64,000 nt of DNA from positions 38,070-102,069 of the forward strand of contig JBALWH010000013.1 in the NCBI GenBank assembly GCA_036960175.1. Reading direction: 5' to 3'. How positions within the stretch are numbered: the first letter of the stretch is position 1; the number at the start of each line of letters is the position of its first letter. The notes below the pieces were generated by a model. That model saw nothing but the letters and a program-made list of their open reading frames with translations, searched no databases and was not told the origin of the DNA. Shown here piece after piece: positions 16,714 through 25,223 of the stretch. Both the position numbers and the translations under genes were made by a program. This DNA comes from Motiliproteus sp036960175. Its GTDB lineage: Bacteria; Pseudomonadota; Gammaproteobacteria; Pseudomonadales; Balneatricaceae.

Positions 16714-16881
16714 TTAACTAGCGTCGCTGCGTTTTTTCCGCCAACTACCATCCCTATTTCGAGATCTATTTTTCCCAGCTGTTGGTCCACTTTTCACGAC
16801 TGGACCACTCGTTTTATTGGGTGATTTCTTTGAGTCCTTTTTCCCAGATCCCGACTTCTCACCAAAACCGAATATACCCAT
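16714..16881 (-). CDS. Small basic Ser/Lys-rich protein (55 aa)
   Basis: The ATG at 16881 has GGAG at proper spacing; upstream starts lack one. The protein begins MGIFGFGEK and continues with a low-complexity Lys/Ser/Gly/Asn stretch ending in a basic SWRKKRSDAS. It is likely disordered and may bind nucleic acid. It lies 23 bp upstream of the lipoprotein gene on the same strand. Confidence 0.4.
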   Translation of the reverse strand: MGIFGFGEKSGSGKKDSKKSPNKTSGPVVKSGPTAGKNRSRNRDGSWRKKRSDAS

Positions 16882-17099
16882 GATATACGCTCCATTTAAA
16901 AATCCAGTCATAAAAAATCGCCTGTTTTCCACCGATTTCGATTCGGTGCTATCTAAGTGTCGGTGTTATTGGTTCGCGAGACTATGCGCTGGATCAAAAG
17001 AAGTTAGCGTCTAGTAAACCTCGGAAACAATGGGTCTCTCCCAGTTGTATTTTCTCTCAGTTGATGACTCATACCAATAAAAACCGAGACACGTCAAAG

Positions 17100-18650
17100 T
17101 CATCGAAAAATCAACATCACGCCTTTACTTGCTAAACCTGCCGTCTGTAATAATGCTTTCGTCACTACCGTTGCTGCGTCAGACCCATCCAAACGTTCTC
17201 GGTTTAATTGCGCAGCCCTTGCCTCGCCACTGAGTTTAACCAAAAAATCTTGCAGGACATCAATGTTGTAAGGTGCCTCACCGGATTTAAGTGCAATAGG
17301 TACCACAGGCACACCGTCTTCCAAGCCCAGGGCTTCTTGCGTGTATCGATATGCTTCGACGATCGATTGCGCCTTTCGATCCTCCGTGTCTGTAAGATCG
17401 TATGGCGGGTGCCAACTGTGTTGTGGCTTAAGCATGTCGTTATGGGTAGTGACTAAAAGCACAGGCGGCTTTTTTCTACTTAGGTGCGTATCAAAGTAGG
17501 AGTCCCATTCATTCATGAAGTCTTTATCAAGCGCTTTCGCTGGTTGGTTGGCCTGACTCAACCAAAGCAATAAATCAGCTTTTGATGCCTCTTCGAGCAA
17601 GTTACTGCTAAGGCGTTTATTACCATCCAGGCCTGGCGAGTCCATCAAGGTAATATCCAAACCCTCGATGAGAGTTAGATGATAGTGATGGAAACCCGCA
17701 GTCGCCGGCAATACATCCACCTCCGCGACACTCTGCTCTTTCAATGCGTTGACCAAAGATGACTTACCGGCATTAACCTGACCAACCACCATCACCGCCA
17801 AAGGCCTGATCGGTGCTTCCTCCACCGGAGGCAACGATTGCCTGTATAGTGACATTTCGTCATCAGAAAGCTTCAACCTGCCACTGTATAAGTCTATGGC
17901 TACTTGCGAAACCTGCTCAAACAAAAGCTGTTTCAGGTTCTTCTGCATGTGATCTGTCAGGCCCTTGCCAAACTCGGCACCTAATTTCGTGGCAATTTGG
18001 ACGGGCACGCTGGTACCCGCTGTTAGCACTGCCCTGACGATATCCAAAATGGGTGAAAACTTTTTATAGACTCCATATACTCTGGTACTGGTGTCCGATA
18101 TGCCCATCAAGGTTGAGACTTTAATATTCTGGGAAAGAGGAACATTCGTTAGCACAAGGCTTCTGTACTCTCGGCTGCATACCTCCATCATCAATAACAA
18201 TTCTGGCACGGTAAAGGCATATTTCGCGTTACTGGTATTCTGGTGATAATTGCCGGCTACAAAAGCCAGCTGATCGAGCATCGCAGCAGGCGACCCTTCC
18301 CAGTCAACTGTAGCCAGCTCTAATCTTGCAATATTGGCCAGAGATGCTTCCCATACCTTTAAATCATAACTGGACCAATCAGGGATAGGCCGTAGATGAA
18401 CCGATTCTTGATTGTCTTCCGCTTGCTGTTCTAGTTGAGTTTGCTCACGCAATAGAAAATAGCGCAGTAGTAGCGTCACTAAAGAAAGCACCAACAAGCT
18501 CAAACTAAACCATAAAAGCCAGCCATTAACGACCAGATAATAATAACCAATACCCACCAATACAATAAGAGGGGTTGCCACCATCAAGGTTACGAACAAA
18601 TAATACTGACCAGCGCGGTGGGACAGTAACTGCCTTAAAAAAGACATCAT
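17100..18650 (-). CDS. Membrane-anchored Era/dynamin-like GTPase
   Basis: A 516-residue protein with two adjacent transmembrane segments at about residues 15-65, a helical middle, and a GTPase domain from about 280. The Walker A is GQVNAGKSSL (about 290-299), the switch II motif is DSPGLDG, and the base-specificity position reads TTHND rather than the usual NKxD. A C-terminal amphipathic segment ends in GVMLIFR. These features fit the YeeP/YfjP-like and bacterial dynamin-related GTPases that act on membranes. Its start overlaps the stop of the second GTPase gene (ATGA), so both are made together and probably interact. Confidence 0.65.
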   Translation of the reverse strand: MMSFLRQLLSHRAGQYYLFVTLMVATPLIVLVGIGYYYLVVNGWLLWFSLSLLVLSLVTLLLRYFLLREQTQLEQQAEDNQESVHLRPIPDWSSYDLKVWEASLANIARLELATVDWEGSPAAMLDQLAFVAGNYHQNTSNAKYAFTVPELLLMMEVCSREYRSLVLTNVPLSQNIKVSTLMGISDTSTRVYGVYKKFSPILDIVRAVLTAGTSVPVQIATKLGAEFGKGLTDHMQKNLKQLLFEQVSQVAIDLYSGRLKLSDDEMSLYRQSLPPVEEAPIRPLAVMVVGQVNAGKSSLVNALKEQSVAEVDVLPATAGFHHYHLTLIEGLDITLMDSPGLDGNKRLSSNLLEEASKADLLLWLSQANQPAKALDKDFMNEWDSYFDTHLSRKKPPVLLVTTHNDMLKPQHSWHPPYDLTDTEDRKAQSIVEAYRYTQEALGLEDGVPVVPIALKSGEAPYNIDVLQDFLVKLSGEARAAQLNRERLDGSDAATVVTKALLQTAGLASKGVMLIFR

Positions 18651-19792
18651 GAATCTTGCTCCTGATTCATTTCCTTTTTAGCAGCCCGCCCTTGCTTCGC
18701 TGCTTTTTTGTAAATGCCTTTTAAAGCATTGTCCGCCATAGGAGTGTTTGTTTTTTTGTGATACAAATAACTGCAGGCAGCTCTGCCTATTGCATAGGTA
18801 CTGGCGTAACTGACACTAACAGATAGTGCGGTGCCCGCTATCTGCCCATAGATTGGGATCAATTTTACCAACTGACGTACGCCAAGGCTCACCCCATAAG
18901 AAAGTACGGCGCTAGCGCCCAATGCGCCGGTAAATTCAGCGAAGCTCCGTCTATCCCATTCAATTCCGTATTGTTGTGCAAGGCTATGCAGCATCTTGCC
19001 CTGAATGGCAGGCACGCTGACTAGACCCACTGCGGGAATCGCATCACTGCTAGCGACGGCAGTGGCGTACCACAGAACCTCCGAGCTCAGGCGATCATAA
19101 TTAGTCTGTTCGGCATTTTCATGCTCACTTTTATTTAGCCAAAGCGACAATTCCGGCAATCTAGCGCTAATCATTTCATCAAGTGCATCACTGCCATAGT
19201 CATTCAAAGCACCGTCTATTTCTGTTTCAAAGAAGTCAACCACACAACAGCCAAGAGACTTACCCCAAATATTTTCTACCAAGGCCTGCTTAGCGGCTAC
19301 TGCACGCTGCCTGTCATTCACATCAGTAATTTCAGTGGCTGCGGTGTGTACCACCATGACATGCTCTCGTCGAATTTGTGCATCTGATTTACGTATACGC
19401 TTAAGGGCATCCAGCACCGCACTCTGCTCACTATCCCTGAGCCGCAAGACTACCAACAACGCTTGGCTGGCTTTGCCCAATGCAGCAAGATCATCCGCGG
19501 GATCGTATTCCAGCTCGCCTAAACCTCTGGTATCCATGAACCGCATAATAGGAAGATCTTCAGGAAAGTCGTAAGCACTGGCATTTTTGGTGCAGGGCAT
19601 GAACCCATTGCCAATTACCGCGGCACTCTGGCCTGTAATTTTCTGGACGATGGACGTCTTGCCCGCTCCGGTCTTACCTAGCAGCCAGAGCGTCGGTAAC
19701 TGCTGAGCAGAAACCTGCCAAGATTTTGATAGATCATCATCACCCGGTGGGTTTATGACATATTCATAGATTGTCTTAAAGACCTTCTTCAT
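18647..19792 (-). CDS. GTPase with C-terminal DUF697-like membrane domain
   Basis: A 381-residue protein. Walker A is GKTGAGKTS (39-47) and switch II is DTRG (87-90). The region from about 245 to 350 is hydrophobic and Ala/Gly/Ser-rich, with repeated small-residue helices (VGLVSVPAIQGKMLHSLA, SVSVSYASTYAIGRAA), matching the YcjF/DUF697 type that follows some GTPases. The C-terminus is Lys-rich. It is the upstream member of a coupled GTPase pair; the overlap ATGA suggests fixed stoichiometry. A membrane-remodelling or membrane-surveillance role is plausible; no defence role is shown. Confidence 0.65.
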   Translation of the reverse strand: MKKVFKTIYEYVINPPGDDDLSKSWQVSAQQLPTLWLLGKTGAGKTSIVQKITGQSAAVIGNGFMPCTKNASAYDFPEDLPIMRFMDTRGLGELEYDPADDLAALGKASQALLVVLRLRDSEQSAVLDALKRIRKSDAQIRREHVMVVHTAATEITDVNDRQRAVAAKQALVENIWGKSLGCCVVDFFETEIDGALNDYGSDALDEMISARLPELSLWLNKSEHENAEQTNYDRLSSEVLWYATAVASSDAIPAVGLVSVPAIQGKMLHSLAQQYGIEWDRRSFAEFTGALGASAVLSYGVSLGVRQLVKLIPIYGQIAGTALSVSVSYASTYAIGRAACSYLYHKKTNTPMADNALKGIYKKAAKQGRAAKKEMNQEQDS

Positions 19793-19878
19793 TAGTCGCC
19801 CGTATACATTATTATTCGAATGATTATAGCCATCAATGAATATTGCTACTAGCGACTTGTGGATACAGGGCAGCTACG

Positions 19879-20043
19879 CTAGCACCTCATTGATGAACCA
19901 TCGCTATTCACTCTAACGTTGCCACTACTATTATACACCGTACCCCCATAACAGGGATCCATAGCCGCGAGTACAGCAGGGTCTATTGCAGAACAGCCTG
20001 TGGTTACGGTAATTAGCAACAGTATCACTATTAGTATTTTCAT
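19879..20043 (-). CDS. Small lipoprotein A (54 aa)
   Basis: A short gene with GGAG before the ATG. The protein has a hydrophobic signal (MKILIVILLLITVTTGC) ending in a lipobox cysteine, followed by SAIDPAVLAAMDPC, GGTVYNSSG and NSDGSSMRC. It is clearly paralogous to the plus-strand gene at 24888-25049, with the same length, both mature cysteines and most mature residues shared. It lies 86 bp upstream of the GTPase pair on the same strand and may be its first gene. The function is unknown; the conserved mature part is under selection as judged from the paralogue. Confidence 0.6.
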   Translation of the reverse strand: MKILIVILLLITVTTGCSAIDPAVLAAMDPCYGGTVYNSSGNVRVNSDGSSMRC

Positions 20044-20163
20044 TTTCACTCCAAAAAAATATTAGGCTATCTGGCGCGAGCTAAATTCAGTAAAACGGCA
20101 AGTCAGACGCGAACACCAGGTCGATATTAGTGATAAAGCAATTATCGTATCTCCAGGTTTATG

Positions 20164-20189
20164 TGTCTATAATGGCTACATGTACATGT
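20164..20189 (+). promoter_or_regulatory. Recurrent motif, copy f, before WYL regulator 2
   Basis: The core is TGTCTATAATGG then CTACATGTACATGT. It lies 42 bp before the start of WYL regulator 2 and 120 bp from the start of the divergent lipoprotein A. The spacing to the WYL gene is close to that of copy d, which supports autoregulation of both paralogues. Confidence 0.55.
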
Positions 20190-20231
20190 CGCTAATACAA
20201 ACACGTCTAGCCAATGAATGAGGTGCTATAG

Positions 20232-21095
20232 ATGAAAAAAACAGAATGGCCAGTACGTTGGGACCTATTACTTCGTTATCGCTTAATTGAAATTATCGCG
20301 CTGTGGGAAGGCCGACTTACCACCAACCATCTATGTGATACCTTTGGTATTGGGCGCCAGCAGGCATCCAAAGATATCAACAACTACTTGAAAGATGTGG
20401 CTCCAGGAAATATTGAATACGACAAATTCCTGAAGGGTTACAAACCTATTGCGAACTTTAAACCTCAGGTGACCCAGGGCGTAGCAGACGAATATTTACA
20501 CCTGTTAGCCCGCAACAATGAACTGAGCAGCACCTTTGAAGACCTTGGGCTGAATATAGCCAATACCGAGGTGTTATCGGTACCGGTGAGAGCGGTAAAG
20601 CCCGAGGTCATTCGGGCCATTGTTACCGCTGCGCGCCAACAGAAACGCATAGATGTCGATTACGTATCGGTTCATAACCCGGACCGAGAAGGCAGAATTA
20701 TTGTGCCGCATACTCTTGTTCATACCGGTCTGCGTTGGCACTTACGCGCATGGTGCGAAAAGAACGGTGATTATCGCGACTTTGTCTTAAGTCGTTTTCG
20801 CGGCGAGCCCGACATTATGGATGCTTCACCTCAAGGAATGGATGAAGACAAGGCATGGAACAAGATGGTGACCATCAAGATCAAACCAGACTCCCGGCTA
20901 AGTAAAGAGCAGCAAGCTGTAGTCGCTCAGGATTATGGCATGAGCCGTAACAGTCTTTTTATCACTACGCGCGGTTGTCTTGTTCATTACGCACTGCAGG
21001 CGCTGAGGATTGATACTCAGGTTGTACAGATGAAGCCCGAGGCTCAACAAATTGTTGTGTCAAATTTGGACGATATATCCAAGTGGCTGTTTTAG
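20232..21095 (+). CDS. WYL-domain transcriptional regulator 2 (BrxR/CapW type)
   Basis: A 287-residue paralogue of the regulator at 9751-10623 with the same layout: winged helix with GIGRQQASKDI, WYL domain with RIDVDYVSVH and a nearly identical VPHTLVHTGLRWHLRAW, and a WCX-like end finishing in KWLF. The recognition helix is identical between the two, so both probably bind the same site. GAGGTGCTATAG precedes the ATG. The ligand-facing residues differ slightly, so they may respond to different signals. The gene is divergent from the GTPase/lipoprotein operon and convergent with dnaB. Confidence 0.8.
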   Translation: MKKTEWPVRWDLLLRYRLIEIIALWEGRLTTNHLCDTFGIGRQQASKDINNYLKDVAPGNIEYDKFLKGYKPIANFKPQVTQGVADEYLHLLARNNELSSTFEDLGLNIANTEVLSVPVRAVKPEVIRAIVTAARQQKRIDVDYVSVHNPDREGRIIVPHTLVHTGLRWHLRAWCEKNGDYRDFVLSRFRGEPDIMDASPQGMDEDKAWNKMVTIKIKPDSRLSKEQQAVVAQDYGMSRNSLFITTRGCLVHYALQALRIDTQVVQMKPEAQQIVVSNLDDISKWLF

Positions 21096-21210
21096 GCATT
21101 TGAGGGCCTTATCGAACCCAATGAGTTTCTGGCTTTCGCAGCCATATCGACGGTTGTTATCTTCAACCACTTTTAAGGCGTGCTGTGCCGCTTCTTGCCA
21201 ACCCCATAGG

Positions 21211-22563
21211 CTATTGGTAGTTACCTGGCTTCGGCCTGTTTTGAAAGCGCGTATATTCTCCAATGAAGTCCAGGTTAACCGAGCCCGTCGGGCCGTTTCG
21301 CTGCTTGCCTATAATAACCTCGGCAAGCCGTTCATCTTCAAGCTTATCGCTCACGTAATAACCTTCGCGATAAAGAAACATAATGACATCGGCATCTTGC
21401 TCGATACCGCCAGAATCGCGCAGGTCAGAATTCATTGGTCGAGGCGGGCTACGTTTTTCAACCGCCCTACTCAACTGTGATAGTGCAACAACCGGACATT
21501 CGAACTCGCGGGCTATCGCTTTAAGTGAGCGTGAAATCATTGAAATTTCCTGCTCCCGGTTTCCCGCCATTGAGGGCACCTGCATCAACTGCAGGTAATC
21601 GATCATTATCATTTTTAGGTTTCCGTGCTTTCTCGCGACAGATTTACATCGAGCACGCAACTCCTGTGGTGTCAGTGCGGGTGTATCGTCGATATAGAGC
21701 GGCCTGCCCTTGAGCTTATGCATTGCCACGCTCAGTTTCGACCAGTCTTCTTCCATCAACGGCCCTTTTCTGATGCGATCAGAGAGAATATTCCCGACAG
21801 ACGAAATCATTCTAAGGGTTAGCGACTGCGCTGGCATTTCCATGCTAAAGGCCAATACCGGGCCGTCCTGAGATAAAATCGCATGTTCTATGAGGTTCAT
21901 GGCGAAGGCGGTTTTCCCCATTGATGGTCTGGCTGCCACAATCACCAGGTCACCCTTCTGTAAGCCAGATGTCATGTCGTCCAGGTCATCAAAACCGGTA
22001 CTGAGCCCTGTGAGAGCCCCTGCGTTATGTAAACGGCGATCCAACTCGTCAACTGCATACTTAAGCATCGGGTCAAATTGTGCCGGGCCTCCCTCTACCA
22101 ACCCGCCCTCAGACAAGACACCCAAACGCTGTTCGGCCAGCGCCAATAGTTCTTTGGCATCGCGTCCTTCGGTGTCAAAGCCGGATTGCTGGGTTTGCCG
22201 GCCTACCGCTATTAACCCGCGTATAACCGATTTATCTCGCACTATATCGGCATAACTCTCAATATTTGCGGTGCTGGGTGTATTGGCTACCAGCCCACCG
22301 AGATACTCCAGTCCGCCGATATTTTCCAGCGACCCTTCACTGCTGAGAATATCTCCCACAGAAATGATATCTAGAGCTTTGGTACCTGCCTCGCAGCTTT
22401 GAAGGGCGGTATAAATGCATCTATGAGCGGGAATGTAAAAATCTTCGTTGGTAATTCGTCGAGCAACATCCGTCCATAGCTGCGGCTCTAGCATAATACC
22501 GCCGAGTACCGCTTGCTCAGCCTCAATAGAATGAGGAGGTACCTTATGTAGATCTTCGTTCAA
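21211..22563 (-). CDS. dnaB: Replicative DNA helicase DnaB
   Basis: A 450-residue DnaB with the N-terminal primase-interacting domain (PHSIEAEQAVLGG at about 11-23) and the RecA-like helicase domain: Walker A ARPSMGKTAF near 205, FSMEMPAQSL, and IDYLQLM near 320. It unwinds DNA at replication forks. The start is TTG with GAGG upstream. The length is slightly short of the usual 465-475 residues at the C-terminus. It may be the chromosomal copy, or an accessory copy, since no ribosomal or alr-type neighbours of the housekeeping gene are present. Motif copy g lies 144 bp upstream. Confidence 0.9.
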   Translation of the reverse strand: MNEDLHKVPPHSIEAEQAVLGGIMLEPQLWTDVARRITNEDFYIPAHRCIYTALQSCEAGTKALDIISVGDILSSEGSLENIGGLEYLGGLVANTPSTANIESYADIVRDKSVIRGLIAVGRQTQQSGFDTEGRDAKELLALAEQRLGVLSEGGLVEGGPAQFDPMLKYAVDELDRRLHNAGALTGLSTGFDDLDDMTSGLQKGDLVIVAARPSMGKTAFAMNLIEHAILSQDGPVLAFSMEMPAQSLTLRMISSVGNILSDRIRKGPLMEEDWSKLSVAMHKLKGRPLYIDDTPALTPQELRARCKSVARKHGNLKMIMIDYLQLMQVPSMAGNREQEISMISRSLKAIAREFECPVVALSQLSRAVEKRSPPRPMNSDLRDSGGIEQDADVIMFLYREGYYVSDKLEDERLAEVIIGKQRNGPTGSVNLDFIGEYTRFQNRPKPGNYQ

Positions 22564-22707
22564 ATTTTAAAACCTCTGTAATTGTGTGATTAACGCTTCT
22601 AGTTAGCCGCCCGGATAGTGTCATTGTATGCGCCTTTTTATTAACTTGAGCTCAAATGATACGGAAGGCCAATTTGGGAGAGTCACCATAAACCCTGGTG
22701 AAATATG

Positions 22708-22733
22708 AGTACATATTGGTTAGGCATACATGT
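22708..22733 (+). promoter_or_regulatory. Recurrent motif, copy g, upstream of dnaB (diverged)
   Basis: The core is AGTACATATTGG then TTAGGCATACATGT, followed by CGCGTTTTCA in place of CGTGTTTTCA. The central ATATTGG, the right half and the tail are recognisable. It lies in the gap upstream of dnaB (start 22563). Confidence 0.4.
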
Positions 22734-22797
22734 CGCGTTTTCACTCAGCTCTATGTCCGGCGATTTCGTCAAGCCACTTTCACCTGCCAAAAATAAT

Positions 22798-23403
22798 TTA
22801 TTTTCCGTCATCCCAGGCATTTAAAAAGTCAGCGAGCACGTCGGCATGGCAAACCTGGGGCTTACAAAAACAGCCTAGCCGTTTACCGGCAAGCCTATAA
22901 ACCTGACATTTCTCTTTATTGGGGAATTTTTCATAGTCAAAATCATACTTATATTTTCTTATAACCTCATCTCTATCCTCACCCTCTTCATACATAGAAT
23001 ATGGATTACCCCAGTAAGAGCCTCGACCTACGTACTCATAGCCCTTAGTACTTTCCAACCCTATAAACTGCTCGTCCCTCTTGATATTAACAACACGAGT
23101 TATCGAGATTTTCACTACCCTGATTTTGATATTTTTTTCTTTTAAAACACCAATAAAACTCGCAAACTCTTCCCCGTCATCAAACACAATCGCGTGAGTT
23201 AAATCACTCATGTCATTGTCGGTATATTCAAGCAACTCCACCTCTGGGCGATGTTCAGAAAAATAAGATGCTATTAGCAAATTATTGTCATGCGGATAGC
23301 ACACAGCCAGGTCTTCAATATGCTTCAATATAGAGGAGACTTTCCGACCAAATTTGCTTGAGCAATTAAATGCCTTTGGGTAACTAATTATTACTTTATT
23401 CAT
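22798..23403 (-). CDS. DUF4326-domain protein
   Basis: A 201-residue protein. Residues about 115-190 carry the DUF4326 pattern: YVGRGSYWGNPY, then RLAGKRLGCFCKP and CHADVLADFLN, with Cys and His pairs that probably bind a metal or form an active site. The N-terminal 110 residues are a separate alpha/beta domain (MNKVIISYPK and AIVFDDGEEF), reminiscent of SLOG-like Rossmannoid nucleotide-binding domains. The start lies 1 nt after the DUF488 gene, so translation is coupled. It is the last gene of a three-gene operon that I suspect works on nucleotides or nucleic acid modification. Confidence 0.65.
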   Translation of the reverse strand: MNKVIISYPKAFNCSSKFGRKVSSILKHIEDLAVCYPHDNNLLIASYFSEHRPEVELLEYTDNDMSDLTHAIVFDDGEEFASFIGVLKEKNIKIRVVKISITRVVNIKRDEQFIGLESTKGYEYVGRGSYWGNPYSMYEEGEDRDEVIRKYKYDFDYEKFPNKEKCQVYRLAGKRLGCFCKPQVCHADVLADFLNAWDDGK

Positions 23404-23404
23404 A

Positions 23405-23845
23405 TCAGTATAGATGTTTAACCTTTAAGTCTAATTGGGTGTTTTCATTAATATAATCAACGACTAAACGTCGGTGACATAGATGTGGTTCGTGTTCACT
23501 GCAGAGTAAACAAGACCCATCAACCAAATACGGATTGACCATTCGCTCTACGTTTCTTTGAGACATAAGGTTCATAAACTTATCCTCGTATTCACGCCAA
23601 GGGATATCCCCCTTTTTATAGGCATTCAATATATCCTTGGTAGGCGCCAACTCTGGAACGTGAAGATATTCTGTCCCGCAGATCTCTTGTAAAAAAAACC
23701 TCAAATCATCTTTTTTTGCAAAACCAGATAATTGCGAAACATTATTCAACCTGACATCCAACAGCATAGATATATTTGAAGATTTAATAAACTCGAAAAA
23801 AACTGCTGCACTCTTTCGCGTAAAACCAATGGTGTAGATATTCAT
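23405..23845 (-). CDS. DUF488-domain protein
   Basis: A 146-residue DUF488 protein: IYTIGFTRKS at the start, LLDVRLNN with the conserved DVR, and CSEHEPHLCHRRLVVDYI near the end with the Cys/His pair typical of this family. The DUF488 biochemical activity is not established; the conserved cysteines and arginine suggest an enzyme. AAAGGAGGT precedes the ATG, which overlaps the stop of the dual-OB gene. It is the middle gene of the trio. Confidence 0.75.
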   Translation of the reverse strand: MNIYTIGFTRKSAAVFFEFIKSSNISMLLDVRLNNVSQLSGFAKKDDLRFFLQEICGTEYLHVPELAPTKDILNAYKKGDIPWREYEDKFMNLMSQRNVERMVNPYLVDGSCLLCSEHEPHLCHRRLVVDYINENTQLDLKVKHLY

Positions 23846-24594
23846 GATGCATACCTCCTTTGAAGGTAGCCGTCATGATCAAAAACAGACGCCACTAATT
23901 TATAATGAAGGTTTCTTACTGTATATAGAGGGGCTAAGCTCATACAAAAAACGTAGTTATCGCCTTTCATTAGCGTCATTGTTATTGGTGCTCCACCCTC
24001 GACTGGATATTTGTTAGTCAGAGCCCGACAGATAGAAGGACAAGTAATGGAGATGTTTTCGTAGCGCTCACCATGATAGTTAAAACCTGCTCTGATAGAA
24101 CGCTTATACTTACCGTTATAACAGTTATTCGACAATGTAACTTTTAGTGAAGTCGGCTTTATTAAGTACAAAGACTGAGACACCAAACCTCTTTTCTCAT
24201 ACATGGGAGTAACAACGTTCGATGATACACCCGTTTCACTCCAAATATCATTCGCATTGTCGGTAATACTTCCAATACATCTAGCGTCGAGCCTGCTCAA
24301 TTTGCGCCATCTTTGACTTTCATCAATCACGTAGTTTTCAGGCTGGCCGCTCATAGGACTATGGCTAAGCACACTCATTTCTACAATATCCAGGAGCTCT
24401 ACTTCCGAACCATCTTCATACCTGTACATTTCACCCTTCATGGCATTATTACCCGCACCGCCATTCGATACGGGGCGCACCCAGGCACCGACCCTAACAG
24501 CATTATTCTCAGTGAAATTCACCAATTTTCCCGCAATACAGCGGCCTCCATTTTTATAGGATTTCGCTAGAATTAATACCTTTAGTTTTTGCAT
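23842..24594 (-). CDS. Dual OB-like domain protein
   Basis: About 250 residues from the ATG at 24594; the frame extends to 24693, but the conserved part begins MQKLKVLILAKSYK. The N-terminal segment KNGGRCIAGKLV followed by WVRPVSNGG resembles the dual-OB-containing family, whose beta-rich domains bind nucleic acid or nucleotides. The second half is also beta-rich (RAGFNYHGERYENISITC and a terminal VASVFDHDG). It heads the DUF488/DUF4326 operon with overlapping stop and start. One copy of a 68-bp direct repeat lies 129 bp upstream and probably carries its promoter. Confidence 0.55.
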   Translation of the reverse strand: MQKLKVLILAKSYKNGGRCIAGKLVNFTENNAVRVGAWVRPVSNGGAGNNAMKGEMYRYEDGSEVELLDIVEMSVLSHSPMSGQPENYVIDESQRWRKLSRLDARCIGSITDNANDIWSETGVSSNVVTPMYEKRGLVSQSLYLIKPTSLKVTLSNNCYNGKYKRSIRAGFNYHGERYENISITCPSICRALTNKYPVEGGAPITMTLMKGDNYVFCMSLAPLYTVRNLHYKLVASVFDHDGYLQRRYAS

Positions 24595-24722
24595 AACCGC
24601 TTTACCAATCAATATAGTTTTGTATATAGGTAGCTGAGACCTAGAGAATACGGCCTGGGGCTTCCTTTCAGTGATTAGAAAAGTCATTAACACCTGCTGT
24701 TGCGGAGTTAAAATGCGGATCT

Positions 24723-24790
24723 AATTCACAGGCGGAACTATATTGATTTTTGTTCGGTTCGTAAGAATCAAAAGTTTTTGAAATACATAA
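24723..24790 (-). repeat. 68-bp direct repeat, copy 1 (putative promoter region)
   Basis: This 68-bp sequence matches 25947-26014 at all but two positions. It lies upstream of the dual-OB operon. It contains TCAAAAGTTTTT, a box also seen before the Cmr operon (inverted form), the cas1 operon and the AddB-like gene. Confidence 0.7.
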
Positions 24791-24887
24791 ATTTTAGGTA
24801 CACAGATAGTATGCAAATTCGGTTAAAGGAAGGTTACCTAGCTGTTCTATTTAGATCATTAGCCACAAATTAGAAATTGGAGTTAAC

Positions 24888-25049
24888 GTGAAGATAATTG
24901 TAATTCTGCTGTTTATACTACTAATAACGGGTTGTTCCGCAATAGATCCTGCGGTGCGCGCTGCCATGGACCCTTGTGATGGAGGTACTGTTTATAATAG
25001 TAGTGGCAACGCCAAGCTCAACAGTGATGGCTCACCAATGAGGTGTTAG
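24888..25049 (+). CDS. Small lipoprotein B (53 aa)
   Basis: A GTG start with GGAG upstream. The protein has a signal (MKIIVILLFILLITGC) with a lipobox cysteine, then SAIDPAVRAAMDPC, GGTVYNSSG and NSDGSPMRC. It is a clear paralogue of lipoprotein A at 19879-20043. Mature-part conservation in both, with substitutions such as Tyr to Asp and Leu to Arg, argues that both encode real proteins despite their size. It lies between the two 68-bp direct repeats. Confidence 0.6.
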   Translation: MKIIVILLFILLITGCSAIDPAVRAAMDPCDGGTVYNSSGNAKLNSDGSPMRC

Positions 25050-25223
25050 AATATTAGCAATATAAAGGTATGTGAGTGTTCATCTCTAGAAGAGTGAACT
25101 GCGCCGGTCGTTGTCCTGGCGGCGTGCAACAAGATTCACCACACTGCTGCTACGGCCAACGGCTAGATCGTCGAAAAATCCAGTGGAATGTAGTAGCGTT
25201 CGATGTGGTGTGAATCTAATTAG

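Noticed and set aside
21052..21480. Plus-strand ORF after WYL regulator 2
   Set aside because: It lies antisense to the dnaB 3' end and encodes no recognisable domain.
25132..25217. Inverted repeat resembling an integron attC site
   Set aside because: GATTCACCACAC and GTGGTGTGAATC pair, but the core GTT/AAC sites and an integrase gene are missing; it is a simple hairpin.
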